DNA of 64,000 bases from Pseudomonas jessenii. Its GTDB lineage: Bacteria > Pseudomonadota > Gammaproteobacteria > Pseudomonadales > Pseudomonadaceae. Both the position numbers and the translations under genes were made by a program. The notes under the pieces are model-generated. The model had not been told where the DNA came from. It worked only from the letters and a program-made list of their open reading frames with translations, and searched no databases. The first letter of the stretch is position 1, and each line of letters opens with the position of its first letter. Positions 16,727 to 25,992 of the stretch are shown here, in pieces. The stretch is taken from NCBI RefSeq assembly GCF_002236115.1, contig NZ_NIWT01000006.1:124001-188000 (forward strand), in the 5' to 3' direction.

Positions 16727-18325
16727 TTAGTTACTGATCGCCAGAATGCTCGCCTGATACGCCCCGACAAACACGTCGAAATCACCGACTTCGTTCTGCT
16801 CCAGCTCAGCCTGCTGAGCCAGCGACGAACGCGCCCGCTCTTCAAACTGCGCCTGTTCCTCAGCCGGCAACGGTTCGCTGCGGAAGAACTCGGCATGGGC
16901 CTGGCTCTGGCGCAGGGAGAACTGGGCAAAGCTTTCCTTGTGTTCGGCCATCGCCGCCAATACCTGGGCCGACGGTGTCAGGGACGGGTCCTGGACCTTG
17001 GCCATCTGGGCGTCCAGCGCCTTGCTGTGGGCATCGCCGCCATGGCTCTGGTCGAGCATAGCCGCCAGAGGGGCGATTTTTTCCAGCAGCTCGCCGGCCC
17101 ATTCCTTCAGGTCGACCGGCTGGCCATCCCGTTGCAGTTGCAGGCCCGGACGACGACCTTCCTTGACTACGCTGAGGAAGTTCGAAGTCGCGTTGCCACA
17201 ACTGGTATTGGTCAGCAGTGGGCTGTCATTGAGCGCGCAGTACAGCAGGAACGCATCGAGGAAGCGTGACTCGGTCAGGTCGATGCCCATCGGCAGGAAC
17301 GGGTTGATGTCCAGGCAGCGTACTTCGACGTACTGGATGCCACGGGCCATCAGTGCCTGGATAGGGCGCTCGCCGGTGTAGGTCACGCGTTTGGGGCGGA
17401 TGTTGGAGTAGTACTCGTTTTCGATCTGCAGGATGTTGGTGTTGAGCTGTACCCACTCGCCATCCTGGTGGGTGCCGACTTCGACGTATGGCGCATACGG
17501 CGTGGCCACCGCTTTGCGCAGGCTGTCGGTGTAACTGTTCAGGTCGTTGTAGCACGGCGTCAGGCCGGCCTGGGCGTTGCTCTGGTAACCCAGGTCGCTC
17601 ATGCGCAGGCTGGTGGCGTACGGCAGGTACAAGGTCTGCGGGTCCAGTTGTTCCAACTGGTGCGAACGACCACGCAGGAACCCGGCGTCCAGTGCCGGCG
17701 AGGCGCCGAACAGGTACATCAGCAGCCAGCTGTAGCGGCGGAAGTTGCGGATCAGCGCGATATAGGACGACGACTGGAAGTCGCGGTCGGTGCCGACAAA
17801 GCCTTCGGCCTGCTTGAGCAACGGCCAGAGTTTTTCCGGCAGGGAAAAGTTGTAGTGGATGCCGGCAATGCATTGCATGGTCTTGCCGTAACGCAGGGCC
17901 AGACCCTTGCGGTAGACGTACTTGAGCTGCCCGATGTTGGACGTGCCGTAATAGGCGATCGGGATATCTTCCTCGGCCGGCAACGGGCACGGCATCGATG
18001 GGCTCCACAGATACTCGTTGCCGAGCTTGCTGTAGGCAAAGCGGTGAATGCTGTCCAGGCTCGCCAGCGTATCGGCAGGATCGGGCAGGGCCGGGGTGAT
18101 GAACTCCAACAGCGACTCGGAATAGTCGGTGGTGATCTGTTCATTGGTCAGTGCGGAACCCAATTCTTCCGGGTGCGGCGTTTGCGCCAGGCGACCTTCA
18201 TCGGTCACGCGCAGGCATTCACGTTCGATGCCGTGAAGGCACTGTTCGAGCAGAGAGAGGTTAGCGCGCTCGCCGAGCAGGGCCAGGCGGCGGTTGAGAA
18301 GTTCGCTCAAGTTGGATTCCTTCAC
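16727..18325 (-). CDS. gshA: glutamate-cysteine ligase
   Basis: The 532-residue cytoplasmic enzyme makes gamma-glutamylcysteine, the first and limiting step of glutathione synthesis. It matches the gamma-proteobacterial class: GIERECLRVTDEGRLAQTPHPEELGSAL is represented by ERECLRV at the N-terminus, followed by TDYSESLLEFITP, MQCIAGIHYNFS and YVEVRCLDINPFLP. The length is close to E. coli GshA (518). Its position directly after the taurine operon fits the regional thiol theme, but a REP pair separates them, so it is probably transcribed alone. Confidence 0.93.
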   Translation of the reverse strand: MKESNLSELLNRRLALLGERANLSLLEQCLHGIERECLRVTDEGRLAQTPHPEELGSALTNEQITTDYSESLLEFITPALPDPADTLASLDSIHRFAYSKLGNEYLWSPSMPCPLPAEEDIPIAYYGTSNIGQLKYVYRKGLALRYGKTMQCIAGIHYNFSLPEKLWPLLKQAEGFVGTDRDFQSSSYIALIRNFRRYSWLLMYLFGASPALDAGFLRGRSHQLEQLDPQTLYLPYATSLRMSDLGYQSNAQAGLTPCYNDLNSYTDSLRKAVATPYAPYVEVGTHQDGEWVQLNTNILQIENEYYSNIRPKRVTYTGERPIQALMARGIQYVEVRCLDINPFLPMGIDLTESRFLDAFLLYCALNDSPLLTNTSCGNATSNFLSVVKEGRRPGLQLQRDGQPVDLKEWAGELLEKIAPLAAMLDQSHGGDAHSKALDAQMAKVQDPSLTPSAQVLAAMAEHKESFAQFSLRQSQAHAEFFRSEPLPAEEQAQFEERARSSLAQQAELEQNEVGDFDVFVGAYQASILAISN

Positions 18326-18433
18326 GCGTCAGTCGCCCCAATATGGGGGTGGGCAAGACGGTCTACAAGGGTGAAGTTAAAACTGGCGTTTTCGCCTGGT
18401 TTTGGATCTCGCCGCAATCGATGTGGGAGTGGA

Positions 18434-18562
18434 CCTGTGGCGAGGGGGCTTGCCCCCGTTGGGCTGCGAAGCAGCCCCAAAACCTCTGATGTTCCAAGAT
18501 ATTGTGAGTGCTACGCACTCAAACGGGGGCAAGCCCCCTCGCCACAAGCCCGCTCCCACAGG
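18434..18562. repeat. REP pair, GGGGGCTTGCCCCC family
   Basis: Inverted copies of TGTGGCGAGGGGGCTTGCCC with an internal GGGCTGC/GCAGCCC hairpin. A partial element of the other REP family (CCCGCTCCCACAGG) is fused to the right end, making this a hybrid. Confidence 0.8.
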
Positions 18563-18617
18563 AAATTCCGACACTGTGGTCACAGCGCTGAAATTAACTC
18601 AATTTGATGACGACTAG

Positions 18618-19001
18618 CTACAGGACAGCGAACGTGCCTTGTGCTTTTGCGACCAGTTTGTCGCCCTGCATCACATCAGCCTCGACCACCAACGTGCGGC
18701 GGCCCGGATGAATCACCCGTGCCGTGCACATCACCTCGCCGTCAGAGACGGCGCGAATGTAGTTGATCTTGCACTCGATGGTCGCGCTCTGCTGGTCAAA
18801 GCCGTGGGTGCTGGAACAGGCCAGCCCCATGGCAATGTCCACCAGGCTGAACAAGGCCCCGCCGTGCAGCTTGCCGCCGCGATTGCGCAGTTCCGGTTCC
18901 AGCGCCAGGGCGACTTGCGCCACCCCGGTTTCCAGGCTGTGCAAGCGGCAGCCCAGCAGCTTGAAAAACGCGCTTTCGGTCAGCCCGGCGGGAATGTCCA
19001 T
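18618..19001 (-). CDS. PaaI-like hotdog-fold thioesterase
   Basis: A 127-residue single-hotdog protein with the PaaI/YdiI-type signature RNRGGKLHGGALFSLVD (HGG plus the acidic residue on the following helix). It hydrolyses acyl-CoA thioesters; the substrate is unknown. Its ATG overlaps the TGA of tex (TGATG), so the two genes are translationally coupled and probably co-transcribed. A TTG one codon upstream is less likely as the start. Confidence 0.8.
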   Translation of the reverse strand: MDIPAGLTESAFFKLLGCRLHSLETGVAQVALALEPELRNRGGKLHGGALFSLVDIAMGLACSSTHGFDQQSATIECKINYIRAVSDGEVMCTARVIHPGRRTLVVEADVMQGDKLVAKAQGTFAVL

Positions 19002-21325
19002 CAACGTTTCTTCAACTGCTTGGCATTGGCGAACAGTGAAGCCATGGCGTTGTTGCTCGGGGCCGCTGCCGTGGTTTCCTTGCGCGGTGCGGTGTTCTGG
19101 GATTGGCGTGGCGCCGAACCCGGACGTGCGCCGCGGGCACCGTCGATTTTCTCGCCCGGGGTGTCGCTCATGCGCATCGACAGGCCCACGCGTTTGCGCG
19201 GGATGTCGACTTCCATGACCTTCACTTTCACCACGTCACCGGCCTTCACCGCTTCTCGTGGATCCTTGATGAACTTCTCCGAAAGCGCGGAGATGTGCAC
19301 CAAACCGTCCTGATGCACACCGATATCGACGAAAGCACCGAAGTTGGTCACGTTGGTCACCACGCCTTCGAGGATCATGCCCAGTTGCAGGTCCTTGAGG
19401 TCTTCGACGCCTTCCTGGAACTCGGCGGTCTTGAACTCGGGGCGCGGGTCGCGACCGGGTTTTTCCAGTTCCTGGAGGATGTCGGTCACGGTCGGCAAAC
19501 CGAAGGTTTCATCGGTGTACTTCTTCGGATCGAGACGCTTGAGGAACGCGGCATCGCCAATGAGCGAGCGGATGTCACGGTCGGTTTCGGCGGCGATGCG
19601 CTGAACCAGCGGATAGGCTTCCGGGTGAACCGCCGACGAGTCCAACGGGTTTTCGCCGTTCATGACGCGCAGGAATCCGGCGGCCTGTTCGAAGGTTTTT
19701 TCACCCAGGCGCGCGACTTTCTTCAAGGCTGCGCGAGTCTTGAATGCGCCGTGCTCATCGCGGTGGCTGACGATGTTCTGCGCCAGGGTCGCGTTGAGGC
19801 CGGAGATCCGCGCCAGCAGTGCCACGGAAGCCGTGTTTACGTCGACGCCGACGGCGTTCACGCAGTCCTCGACCACTGCATCCAGGCCACGGGCCAGTTT
19901 CAGCTGCGACACGTCGTGCTGGTACTGGCCGACACCGATGGATTTCGGATCGATCTTCACCAGCTCGGCCAACGGGTCTTGCAGGCGACGGGCAATCGAC
20001 ACGGCGCCACGGATCGACACATCCAGGTCCGGAAATTCCTTGGAAGCCAGTTCCGAGGCGGAGTAAACCGATGCACCGGCCTCGGAAACCATGACCTTGG
20101 TCATTTTCATGGCCGGGTATTTTTTGATCAGTTCAGCGGCCAGCTTGTCGGTTTCGCGGCTGGCGGTACCGTTGCCGATGGCGATCAGGTCCACCGAGTG
20201 CTTGGCGCACAGGGCGGCGAGCACGGCGAGGGTCTGGTCCCACTTGTTGTGCGGCACGTGTGGGTAAACCGTGGCGTGATCCAGCAGCTTGCCGGTGGAG
20301 TCGACCACGGCCACCTTGCAACCGGTGCGCAGGCCCGGGTCGAGGCCCAGGGTGGCGCGCGGGCCGGCCGGGGCCGACAGCAGCAGGTCGTGCAGGTTGT
20401 GGGCGAATACGTTGATCGCTTCGGTTTCCGCGCCGTCACGCAGCTCGCCGAGCAGGTCGGTTTCCAGGTGGGTGTAGAGCTTGACCTTCCAGGTCCAGCG
20501 CACCACTTCGCCCAGCCATTTGTCGGCGGCGCGGTTCTGGTTCTGGATGCCGAATTGCTGGCCGATCATGCCTTCGCACGGGTGCATGCTGCCCGGCAGT
20601 TCGTCGCCGACTTTCAGCGCGGAGCTGAGGATGCCTTCGTTACGGCCACGGAAAATCGCCAGCGCGCGGTGCGACGGCATGCTTTTGAGCGGTTCGTCGT
20701 GTTCGAAGTAATCGCGGAACTTGGCGCCTTCCTCTTCCTTGCCGGCAATCACGCGGGCACTGAGAGTGGCTTCCTGCTTGAGGTAGCTGCGCAGCTTGTC
20801 CAGCAGGCCGGCGTCTTCGGCGAAGCGTTCCATCAGGATGTACTTGGCGCCTTCGAGGGCAGCCTTCACATCGGCCACGCCTTTTTCCGCGTCGATGAAG
20901 CGTGCGGCTTCGGTTTCCGGGCTCAGGGACGGGTCGTTGAACAGGCCGTCGGCCAGCTCGCCCAGGCCTGCTTCCAGGGCGATCTGGCCCTTGGTGCGGC
21001 GCTTCTGCTTGTACGGCAGGTACAAGTCTTCGAGACGGGTCTTGGTGTCGGCGAGCTTGATGTCGCGTTCAAGTTGCGGGGTCAGCTTGCCCTGCTCCTG
21101 GATGCTGGCGAGGATGCTGATACGCCGTTCGTCGAGTTCTCGCAGGTAGCGCAGGCGCTCTTCCAGATGACGCAATTGCGTATCGTCGAGGCTGCCGGTC
21201 ACTTCTTTCCGGTAACGGGCGATGAAGGGAACGGTAGAGCCTTCATCGAGTAGCGCGACGGCCGCTTCGACCTGTTGTGGGCGTACACCGAGTTCCTCGG
21301 CGATGCGGCTGTTGATGCTGTCCAT
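19001..21325 (-). CDS. tex: Tex-family RNA-binding transcription accessory protein
   Basis: A 774-residue protein of the Tex/YhgF (Spt6-like) family. Order of domains: N-terminal helical HTH-like region (1-200), YqgF/RuvC-like domain (about 320-450; GLDPGLRTGCKVAVVD), helix-hairpin-helix repeats (about 490-560; DVNTASVALLARISGLN) and a C-terminal S1 RNA-binding domain (about 645-720; GMILEGVVTNVTNFGAFVDIG). It binds nucleic acid during transcription. The start is at MDSINSRIAEELG. A TATAAT box about 210 nt upstream suggests a leader. Confidence 0.93.
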   Translation of the reverse strand: MDSINSRIAEELGVRPQQVEAAVALLDEGSTVPFIARYRKEVTGSLDDTQLRHLEERLRYLRELDERRISILASIQEQGKLTPQLERDIKLADTKTRLEDLYLPYKQKRRTKGQIALEAGLGELADGLFNDPSLSPETEAARFIDAEKGVADVKAALEGAKYILMERFAEDAGLLDKLRSYLKQEATLSARVIAGKEEEGAKFRDYFEHDEPLKSMPSHRALAIFRGRNEGILSSALKVGDELPGSMHPCEGMIGQQFGIQNQNRAADKWLGEVVRWTWKVKLYTHLETDLLGELRDGAETEAINVFAHNLHDLLLSAPAGPRATLGLDPGLRTGCKVAVVDSTGKLLDHATVYPHVPHNKWDQTLAVLAALCAKHSVDLIAIGNGTASRETDKLAAELIKKYPAMKMTKVMVSEAGASVYSASELASKEFPDLDVSIRGAVSIARRLQDPLAELVKIDPKSIGVGQYQHDVSQLKLARGLDAVVEDCVNAVGVDVNTASVALLARISGLNATLAQNIVSHRDEHGAFKTRAALKKVARLGEKTFEQAAGFLRVMNGENPLDSSAVHPEAYPLVQRIAAETDRDIRSLIGDAAFLKRLDPKKYTDETFGLPTVTDILQELEKPGRDPRPEFKTAEFQEGVEDLKDLQLGMILEGVVTNVTNFGAFVDIGVHQDGLVHISALSEKFIKDPREAVKAGDVVKVKVMEVDIPRKRVGLSMRMSDTPGEKIDGARGARPGSAPRQSQNTAPRKETTAAAPSNNAMASLFANAKQLKKR

Positions 21326-21685
21326 AAAACCACCTGACAAATTGTGAAAGCAGGCTCGCAGGCGCAGAGATAGGGCCTGGGCGAGTCTGGTTGAGCGGCC
21401 TGGCCTGCGCCGCTACCTGGATCAAAAGGTATCCCGTTGACCCGTGAAATCGAACAATTACTGCCGACGCCATGAAAAAAATGGTGTCCGTCTGTAGTAC
21501 CTGTCTGATGTTGCCTGACACAAAAGGCCGCGCATTATAACCAGCGTTCCGGCATTCGGGGACATCGCGGGTTGCAGGTGAAATGGCCGGTTTTCTGGCA
21601 CTAAAGGAAAAATCTGCTAACAATGCACACGGTGCGTATAACGGCAGCTACGCCATAATGCGCGCCGAGATCAAAGGAGCATCCA
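21326..21685. other. divergent promoter region between tex and ompR
   Basis: No gene is supported. It contains a leftward TATAAT and AT-rich rightward sequences (GTATAAC near 21636 and CATAAT near 21654) that may serve ompR. Confidence 0.5.
21534..21539 (-). promoter_or_regulatory. probable -10 box of the tex promoter
   Basis: A perfect TATAAT on the minus strand followed by GCGCGG. A clear -35 at 17 nt is not seen, so this is a tentative sigma-70 promoter. Confidence 0.4.
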
Positions 21686-22426
21686 ATGAGCAGCACTGCA
21701 CAAACTGCTGAAGGCGAAAAAATTCTTATTGTTGACGACGATCCTGGGCTCAGCAGCCTGCTGGAGCGTTTTTTCGTCAGCAAGGGCTACCGCGCCCGCG
21801 CCGTACCGAACACTGAGCAAATGGATCGCCTGCTGGCGCGCGAAGTGTTCAACCTGGTCGTACTCGACCTGATGCTGCCCGGTGAAGACGGCTTGACCGC
21901 CTGCCGCCGTCTGCGCGGCGCGAACAACCAGATTCCGATCATCATGCTGACCGCCAAGGGCGACGAGCTGAGCCGCATCAAGGGCCTGGAGCTGGGTGCC
22001 GACGATTACCTGGCCAAGCCGTTCAACCCCGATGAGCTGATGGCTCGCGTCAAAGCGGTCCTGCGTCGCCAGTCGGCTCCGGTGCCGGGCGCGCCAGGCA
22101 GCGAAGACGAAAGCGTGACCTTCGGTGACTATGAATTGTCCCTGGCTACCCGCGAGCTCAAGCGCGGCGAAGAAGTGCACATGCTCACCACCGGTGAGTT
22201 CGCTGTACTCAAGGCCCTGGTGATGAACGCGCGTCAACCGCTGACCCGCGACAAATTGATGAACCTGGCCCGTGGCCGCGAGTGGGATGCCCTGGAGCGT
22301 TCCATCGATGTGCAGATTTCCCGTCTGCGCCGGATGATCGAGCCCGATCCGTCCAAACCGCGTTACATCCAGACTGTCTGGGGCGTGGGTTACGTGTTTG
22401 TACCGGATGGTACCGCCACCAAGTGA
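21686..22426 (+). CDS. ompR: osmolarity response regulator OmpR
   Basis: A 246-residue response regulator. The receiver domain (about 12-125) has the acidic pocket VDDDP, phospho-acceptor D61 (VVLDLMLPGEDG) and conserved Lys in AKPF. The C-terminal winged helix (about 145-240) has LTTGEFAVLKALVMN and RSIDVQISRLRRMIE. It is followed by its sensor EnvZ after 115 bp containing a degenerate REP. In Pseudomonas it controls envelope and osmotic responses. Confidence 0.93.
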   Translation: MSSTAQTAEGEKILIVDDDPGLSSLLERFFVSKGYRARAVPNTEQMDRLLAREVFNLVVLDLMLPGEDGLTACRRLRGANNQIPIIMLTAKGDELSRIKGLELGADDYLAKPFNPDELMARVKAVLRRQSAPVPGAPGSEDESVTFGDYELSLATRELKRGEEVHMLTTGEFAVLKALVMNARQPLTRDKLMNLARGREWDALERSIDVQISRLRRMIEPDPSKPRYIQTVWGVGYVFVPDGTATK

Positions 22427-22435
22427 TTGGCGATT

Positions 22436-22525
22436 TGTAGGAGCGGGTCACGCGGACAACGGATCAATCGATCCTGTCCGCAGACTCGCGATCCGCAATA
22501 TGCGAGCATCGCTCGCTCCTGCAAG
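22436..22525. repeat. degenerate REP pair between ompR and envZ
   Basis: A diverged doublet with TGTAGGAGCG at the left and CGCTCGCTCCTGCA at the right, in the middle of a two-gene operon. Confidence 0.65.
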
Positions 22526-22541
22526 TGTTTAACGGTTATCC

Positions 22542-23855
22542 ATGAAAACCCCCGTTTGGTTCCCCCAGAGCTTCTTCTCCCGCACCCTTTGGCTGGTGCT
22601 CATCGTCGTACTCTTCTCCAAGGCGCTGACCCTGGTTTATCTGCTGATGAACGAAGACGTGCTGGTGGACCGCCAGTACAGCCACGGTGTCGCCCTGACG
22701 CTGCGCGCCTATTGGGCTGCCGATGAAGAAAACCGCGGCAAGATCGCCGAGGCCGCGACCTTGATCCGGGTGGTGGGTGCCGGCGTGCCGGAAGGCGAAC
22801 AGCACTGGCCTTACAGCGAGATCTACCAGCGGCAGATGCAGGCGGAGCTGGGTGCCGACACGGAAGTCCGGCTGCGCATGCATTCGCCACCGGCGCTGTG
22901 GGTCCGGGCGCCAAGCCTGGGTGATGGCTGGCTGAAAGTACCGCTTTATCCTCATCCGTTGCGCGGCCAGAAAATCTGGAACGTGCTGGGCTGGTTCCTC
23001 GCTATTGGCCTGCTGTCCACCGCTTCGGCCTGGATCTTCGTCAGCCAGCTCAATCAACCTTTGAAGCGTCTGGTGTATGCCGCGCGGCAACTTGGCCAGG
23101 GCCGCAGTGTGCGCCTGCCAATCAGCGATACGCCGAGCGAGATGACCGAGGTTTACCGCGCCTTCAACCAGATGGCTGAAGACGTCGAACAGGCCGGTCG
23201 CGAGCGTGAACTGATGCTGGCCGGGGTTTCCCATGATTTACGCACGCCGTTGACGCGATTGCGTCTGTCCTTGGAGCTGATGGGCGATCACACGGACCTG
23301 ACCGACGACATGGTGCGCGACATCGAAGACATGGACGCGATTCTCGATCAGTTCCTGGCGTTCATTCGTGACGGGCGCGACGAGTCGGTGGAAGAGGTCG
23401 ACCTGAGCGACCTGGTCCGTGAAGTTGCCGCACCGTATAACCAGACCGAAGAAAAAGTGCGGCTGCGCCTGGAGCCTATCCAGCCGTTTCCGCTGCGTCG
23501 GGTATCGATGAAGCGACTGTTGAACAACCTGATCGGCAACGCGCTGCATCATGCTGGCAGCGGCGTGGAGGTGGCGGCGTATGTGTCCGGGGACACCAGC
23601 GCACCGTATGTAGTGCTGAGTGTCATGGACCGTGGTGCCGGGATCGATCCTTCGGAGCTGGAGGCGATTTTCAACCCGTTCACCCGCGGTGACCGTGCCC
23701 GGGGTGGCAAGGGCACCGGGTTGGGATTGGCGATCGTGAAGCGGATTGCCTCGATGCATGGCGGCAACGTTGAGCTGCGTAACCGCTCGGGCGGTGGGCT
23801 GGAAGCTCGGGTGCGGTTGCCGTTGGGGTTGCTGCTGCCGCGGGATGCCGTTTAA
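22542..23855 (+). CDS. envZ: osmosensor histidine kinase EnvZ
   Basis: A 437-residue inner-membrane sensor. TM1 (about 15-36) and TM2 (about 146-168) enclose a periplasmic loop. HAMP follows (about 168-222), then the H-box with phospho-accepting H231 (AGVSHDLRTPLTRLR), N-box LLNNLIGNALHHA, and G boxes MDRGAGID and GGKGTGLGLAIVKR. It phosphorylates OmpR. The periplasmic region is shorter than some sensors but of normal EnvZ size. Confidence 0.92.
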   Translation: MKTPVWFPQSFFSRTLWLVLIVVLFSKALTLVYLLMNEDVLVDRQYSHGVALTLRAYWAADEENRGKIAEAATLIRVVGAGVPEGEQHWPYSEIYQRQMQAELGADTEVRLRMHSPPALWVRAPSLGDGWLKVPLYPHPLRGQKIWNVLGWFLAIGLLSTASAWIFVSQLNQPLKRLVYAARQLGQGRSVRLPISDTPSEMTEVYRAFNQMAEDVEQAGRERELMLAGVSHDLRTPLTRLRLSLELMGDHTDLTDDMVRDIEDMDAILDQFLAFIRDGRDESVEEVDLSDLVREVAAPYNQTEEKVRLRLEPIQPFPLRRVSMKRLLNNLIGNALHHAGSGVEVAAYVSGDTSAPYVVLSVMDRGAGIDPSELEAIFNPFTRGDRARGGKGTGLGLAIVKRIASMHGGNVELRNRSGGGLEARVRLPLGLLLPRDAV

Positions 23856-23887
23856 GGCCTGATTTTTTCAGTGGGGCTGACGGCCCC

Positions 23888-23955
23888 TTCGCGGGCAAGC
23901 CCGCTCCCACAGTGATTTTGGCTAAAACCCTGTGGGAGCGAGCTTGCTCGCGATG
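23888..23955. repeat. REP pair
   Basis: Inverted REP cores about 23 bp apart between the convergent envZ and rimK genes. The left copy is the GCGGGCAAGCCCGCTCCCAC variant. Confidence 0.85.
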
Positions 23956-23986
23956 GCGGCATCCCTGCCGCCACAAGGCTTGAGGT

Positions 23987-24892
23987 TTAACCCTTCCCTT
24001 TGGTCCGAGTCATATTCGGCCCGCCATTCTTCTCCAGATGCTCAATGATGATCCCCGCCACATTCTTCCCGGTGGTGGTCTCAATTCCCTCCAGACCCGG
24101 CGACGAGTTAACTTCCATCACCAACGGCCCGTGATTGGAGCGCAGGATGTCGACACCTGCCACCGCCAGCCCCATGACCTTCGCCGCACGTAACGCCGTC
24201 ATGCGTTCTTCCGGGGTGATCTTGATCAGGCTCGCGCTGCCACCGCGATGCAGGTTGGAGCGAAATTCGCCGGGTTTGGCCTGGCGCTTCATCGCTGCAA
24301 TCACCTTGTCGCCGACGACGAAGCAGCGAATGTCCGCACCACCGGCTTCCTTGATGTACTCCTGAACCATGATGTTCTGCTTGAGGCCCATGAACGCCTC
24401 GATCACCGATTCCGCGGCCGTGGCGGTTTCGCACAGCACCACGCCGATGCCTTGGGTGCCTTCCAGCACCTTGATCACCAACGGCGCACCGTTGACCATT
24501 TCGATCAGGTCGGGAATGTCATCGGGGGAGTGGGCAAACCCGGTCACCGGCAAGCCGATCCCGCGACGGGACAACAATTGCAGCGAACGCAGCTTGTCCC
24601 GGGAACGGGCAATGGCCACCGATTCGTTGAGCGGAAATACCCCCATCATCTCGAACTGGCGCAGCACTGCACAGCCATAAAAGGTCACGGATGCACCGAT
24701 CCGTGGAATCACCGCATCGAAACCCTCCAGCGGTTTGCCGCGGTAGTGGATCTGTGGCTTGTGGCTGGCGATGTTCATGTAGGCGCGCAAAGTGTCGACC
24801 ACCACCATTTCATGGCCACGCTCGGTACCGGCTTCGACCAGACGACGGGTGGAATACAGACGCGGATTCCGCGACAGCACAGCGATCTTCAT
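23987..24892 (-). CDS. rimK: ribosomal protein S6 glutamate ligase RimK
   Basis: A 301-residue ATP-grasp ligase adding glutamates to the C-terminus of ribosomal protein S6. The pre-ATP-grasp N-domain (1-95) is followed by the ATP-grasp fold (about 100-290), with GAPLVIKVLEGTQGIGVVL, MVQEYIKEAGGADIRCFVVG and the metal-binding EVNSSPGLEGIE. It is third in rimA-rimB-rimK and overlaps rimB by 4 nt. In P. fluorescens this operon affects ribosome composition and plant-associated behaviour. Confidence 0.93.
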   Translation of the reverse strand: MKIAVLSRNPRLYSTRRLVEAGTERGHEMVVVDTLRAYMNIASHKPQIHYRGKPLEGFDAVIPRIGASVTFYGCAVLRQFEMMGVFPLNESVAIARSRDKLRSLQLLSRRGIGLPVTGFAHSPDDIPDLIEMVNGAPLVIKVLEGTQGIGVVLCETATAAESVIEAFMGLKQNIMVQEYIKEAGGADIRCFVVGDKVIAAMKRQAKPGEFRSNLHRGGSASLIKITPEERMTALRAAKVMGLAVAGVDILRSNHGPLVMEVNSSPGLEGIETTTGKNVAGIIIEHLEKNGGPNMTRTKGKG

Positions 24893-25368
24893 GCAACACC
24901 TGTGGAGGAGGTAGATACCGGGAACACCGGCTTGTCTTGTACGTACTTGATGCCCGGATTGACCACCAACTGGCCGTGAATCAGGGCTTTGGAGCCGAGC
25001 AGCAGGCGATAACGCATGGACTTGCGGCAGGCGAGCGTGAACTCGACCCGCCAGACCCGATCACCAAGGGCCAGGGTAGTGCTGATCACGTATCGCACCT
25101 GCGCGTGACCGTTTGAGCTTTTAATGGTTTTCATCGTCACCAGCGGTGCTTCGCAGCGTCGGTGGCGCAGTTGTACGACGGAACCCAGGTGGGCGGTAAA
25201 ACGCACCCACTGCTCACCATCGCGCTCGAACGGCTCGATTTCGGTGGCGTGGAGGCTTGAGGTGCTGGCACCGGTGTCGATTTTTGCCCGAAGGCCGGCG
25301 ACTCCCAAATCCGGGAGTGCCACCCACTCGCGCAGACCGACAACGGTCAAATGGTCAAATGTCTTCAA
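24889..25368 (-). CDS. rimB: RimB, retropepsin-like protease of the RimABK system
   Basis: A 159-residue protein of the RimK-associated putative ATP-dependent zinc protease family. AKIDTGASTSSLHA is the aspartic-protease-like D-T/S-G motif and RYRLLLGSKAL the matching C-terminal part. Reported P. fluorescens RimB counteracts S6 glutamation. The start is TTG, overlapping the rimA stop (TTGA), giving the family's usual MKTFDHLTVVGLREW N-terminus; no ATG or GTG fits as well. Confidence 0.85.
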   Translation of the reverse strand: MKTFDHLTVVGLREWVALPDLGVAGLRAKIDTGASTSSLHATEIEPFERDGEQWVRFTAHLGSVVQLRHRRCEAPLVTMKTIKSSNGHAQVRYVISTTLALGDRVWRVEFTLACRKSMRYRLLLGSKALIHGQLVVNPGIKYVQDKPVFPVSTSSTGVA

Positions 25369-25505
25369 TAGTGCTCAACCGGTAGATACCGCTCGGGCCG
25401 CACGCGGCCGGATTCGCGGTATTCACGCAGAATAATGATTAAAAGGCGACAGATATCTACGGCCCGGATTTCCAGCCTCGCAAGGAGGTTATGGAATGTC
25501 AGCAT
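25365..25505 (-). CDS. rimA: small protein RimA, modulator of RimK
   Basis: A 46-residue ORF starting ATG, ending in a TGA shared with the TTG start of rimB. It has an amphipathic N-terminal helix (FHNLLARLEIRAVDICRLL) and a basic C-terminal part. Position and size match the short first gene of the P. fluorescens rimABK operon. The identification rests on synteny and coupling because the sequence is too short for family motifs. A longer in-frame reading upstream would overlap the promoter of hslR. Confidence 0.65.
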   Translation of the reverse strand: MLTFHNLLARLEIRAVDICRLLIIILREYRESGRVRPERYLPVEHY

Positions 25506-25584
25506 TGTAATCCGAGACGGTGAAATTCTTGGTACGTCAGAAACGGTAGTACAGTTCACCAATATTTCAGAATGAGGAAATTCC

Positions 25585-25992
25585 ATGGCACAAAAAAACG
25601 AAGAGGACGACAAAGTCCGCCTCGATAAATGGTTGTGGGCTGCACGATTCTACAAAACCCGCGCCCTGGCCAAGGCGGCGATTGAAAGCGGCAAGGTGCA
25701 TTGCCGGGGCGAGCGCTGCAAGCCGGGTAAAGAGCCACGAATCGGCGATGAGTTCGTGATTCGCACCGGTTTCGAGGAGCGCACGGTGGTAGTCCTGGCA
25801 CTGTCGATCGTTCGTCGCGGCGCACCGGAGGCGCAAACCTTGTATGCCGAAACCCTGGCCAGCATCGCCAAGCGCGAAGAGGCCGCTGCGCAAAGAAAGG
25901 CTGGAGCCCTGGGCGTGAGCACCGACGGTAAGCCAAGCAAGAAACAGCGGCGGGATTTGTTCAAGTTTCGTGGCAGCAGTAACGACGACTAA
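25585..25992 (+). CDS. hslR: ribosome-associated heat shock protein Hsp15
   Basis: A 135-residue protein with an S4 RNA-binding domain at residues 11-60 (VRLDKWLWAARFYKTRALA) and a basic C-terminal tail. Hsp15 binds 50S subunits carrying nascent chains and helps rescue stalled complexes after heat shock. AGGAAATT precedes the ATG. It is divergent from rimABK and 440 bp upstream of hslO, with which it is often linked. Confidence 0.9.
   Translation: MAQKNEEDDKVRLDKWLWAARFYKTRALAKAAIESGKVHCRGERCKPGKEPRIGDEFVIRTGFEERTVVVLALSIVRRGAPEAQTLYAETLASIAKREEAAAQRKAGALGVSTDGKPSKKQRRDLFKFRGSSNDD

Noticed and set aside
19103..21253. 716-codon frame opposite tex
   Set aside because: Shadow of a well-supported gene; rich in H, Q, G, V as expected from antisense GC-rich coding DNA.
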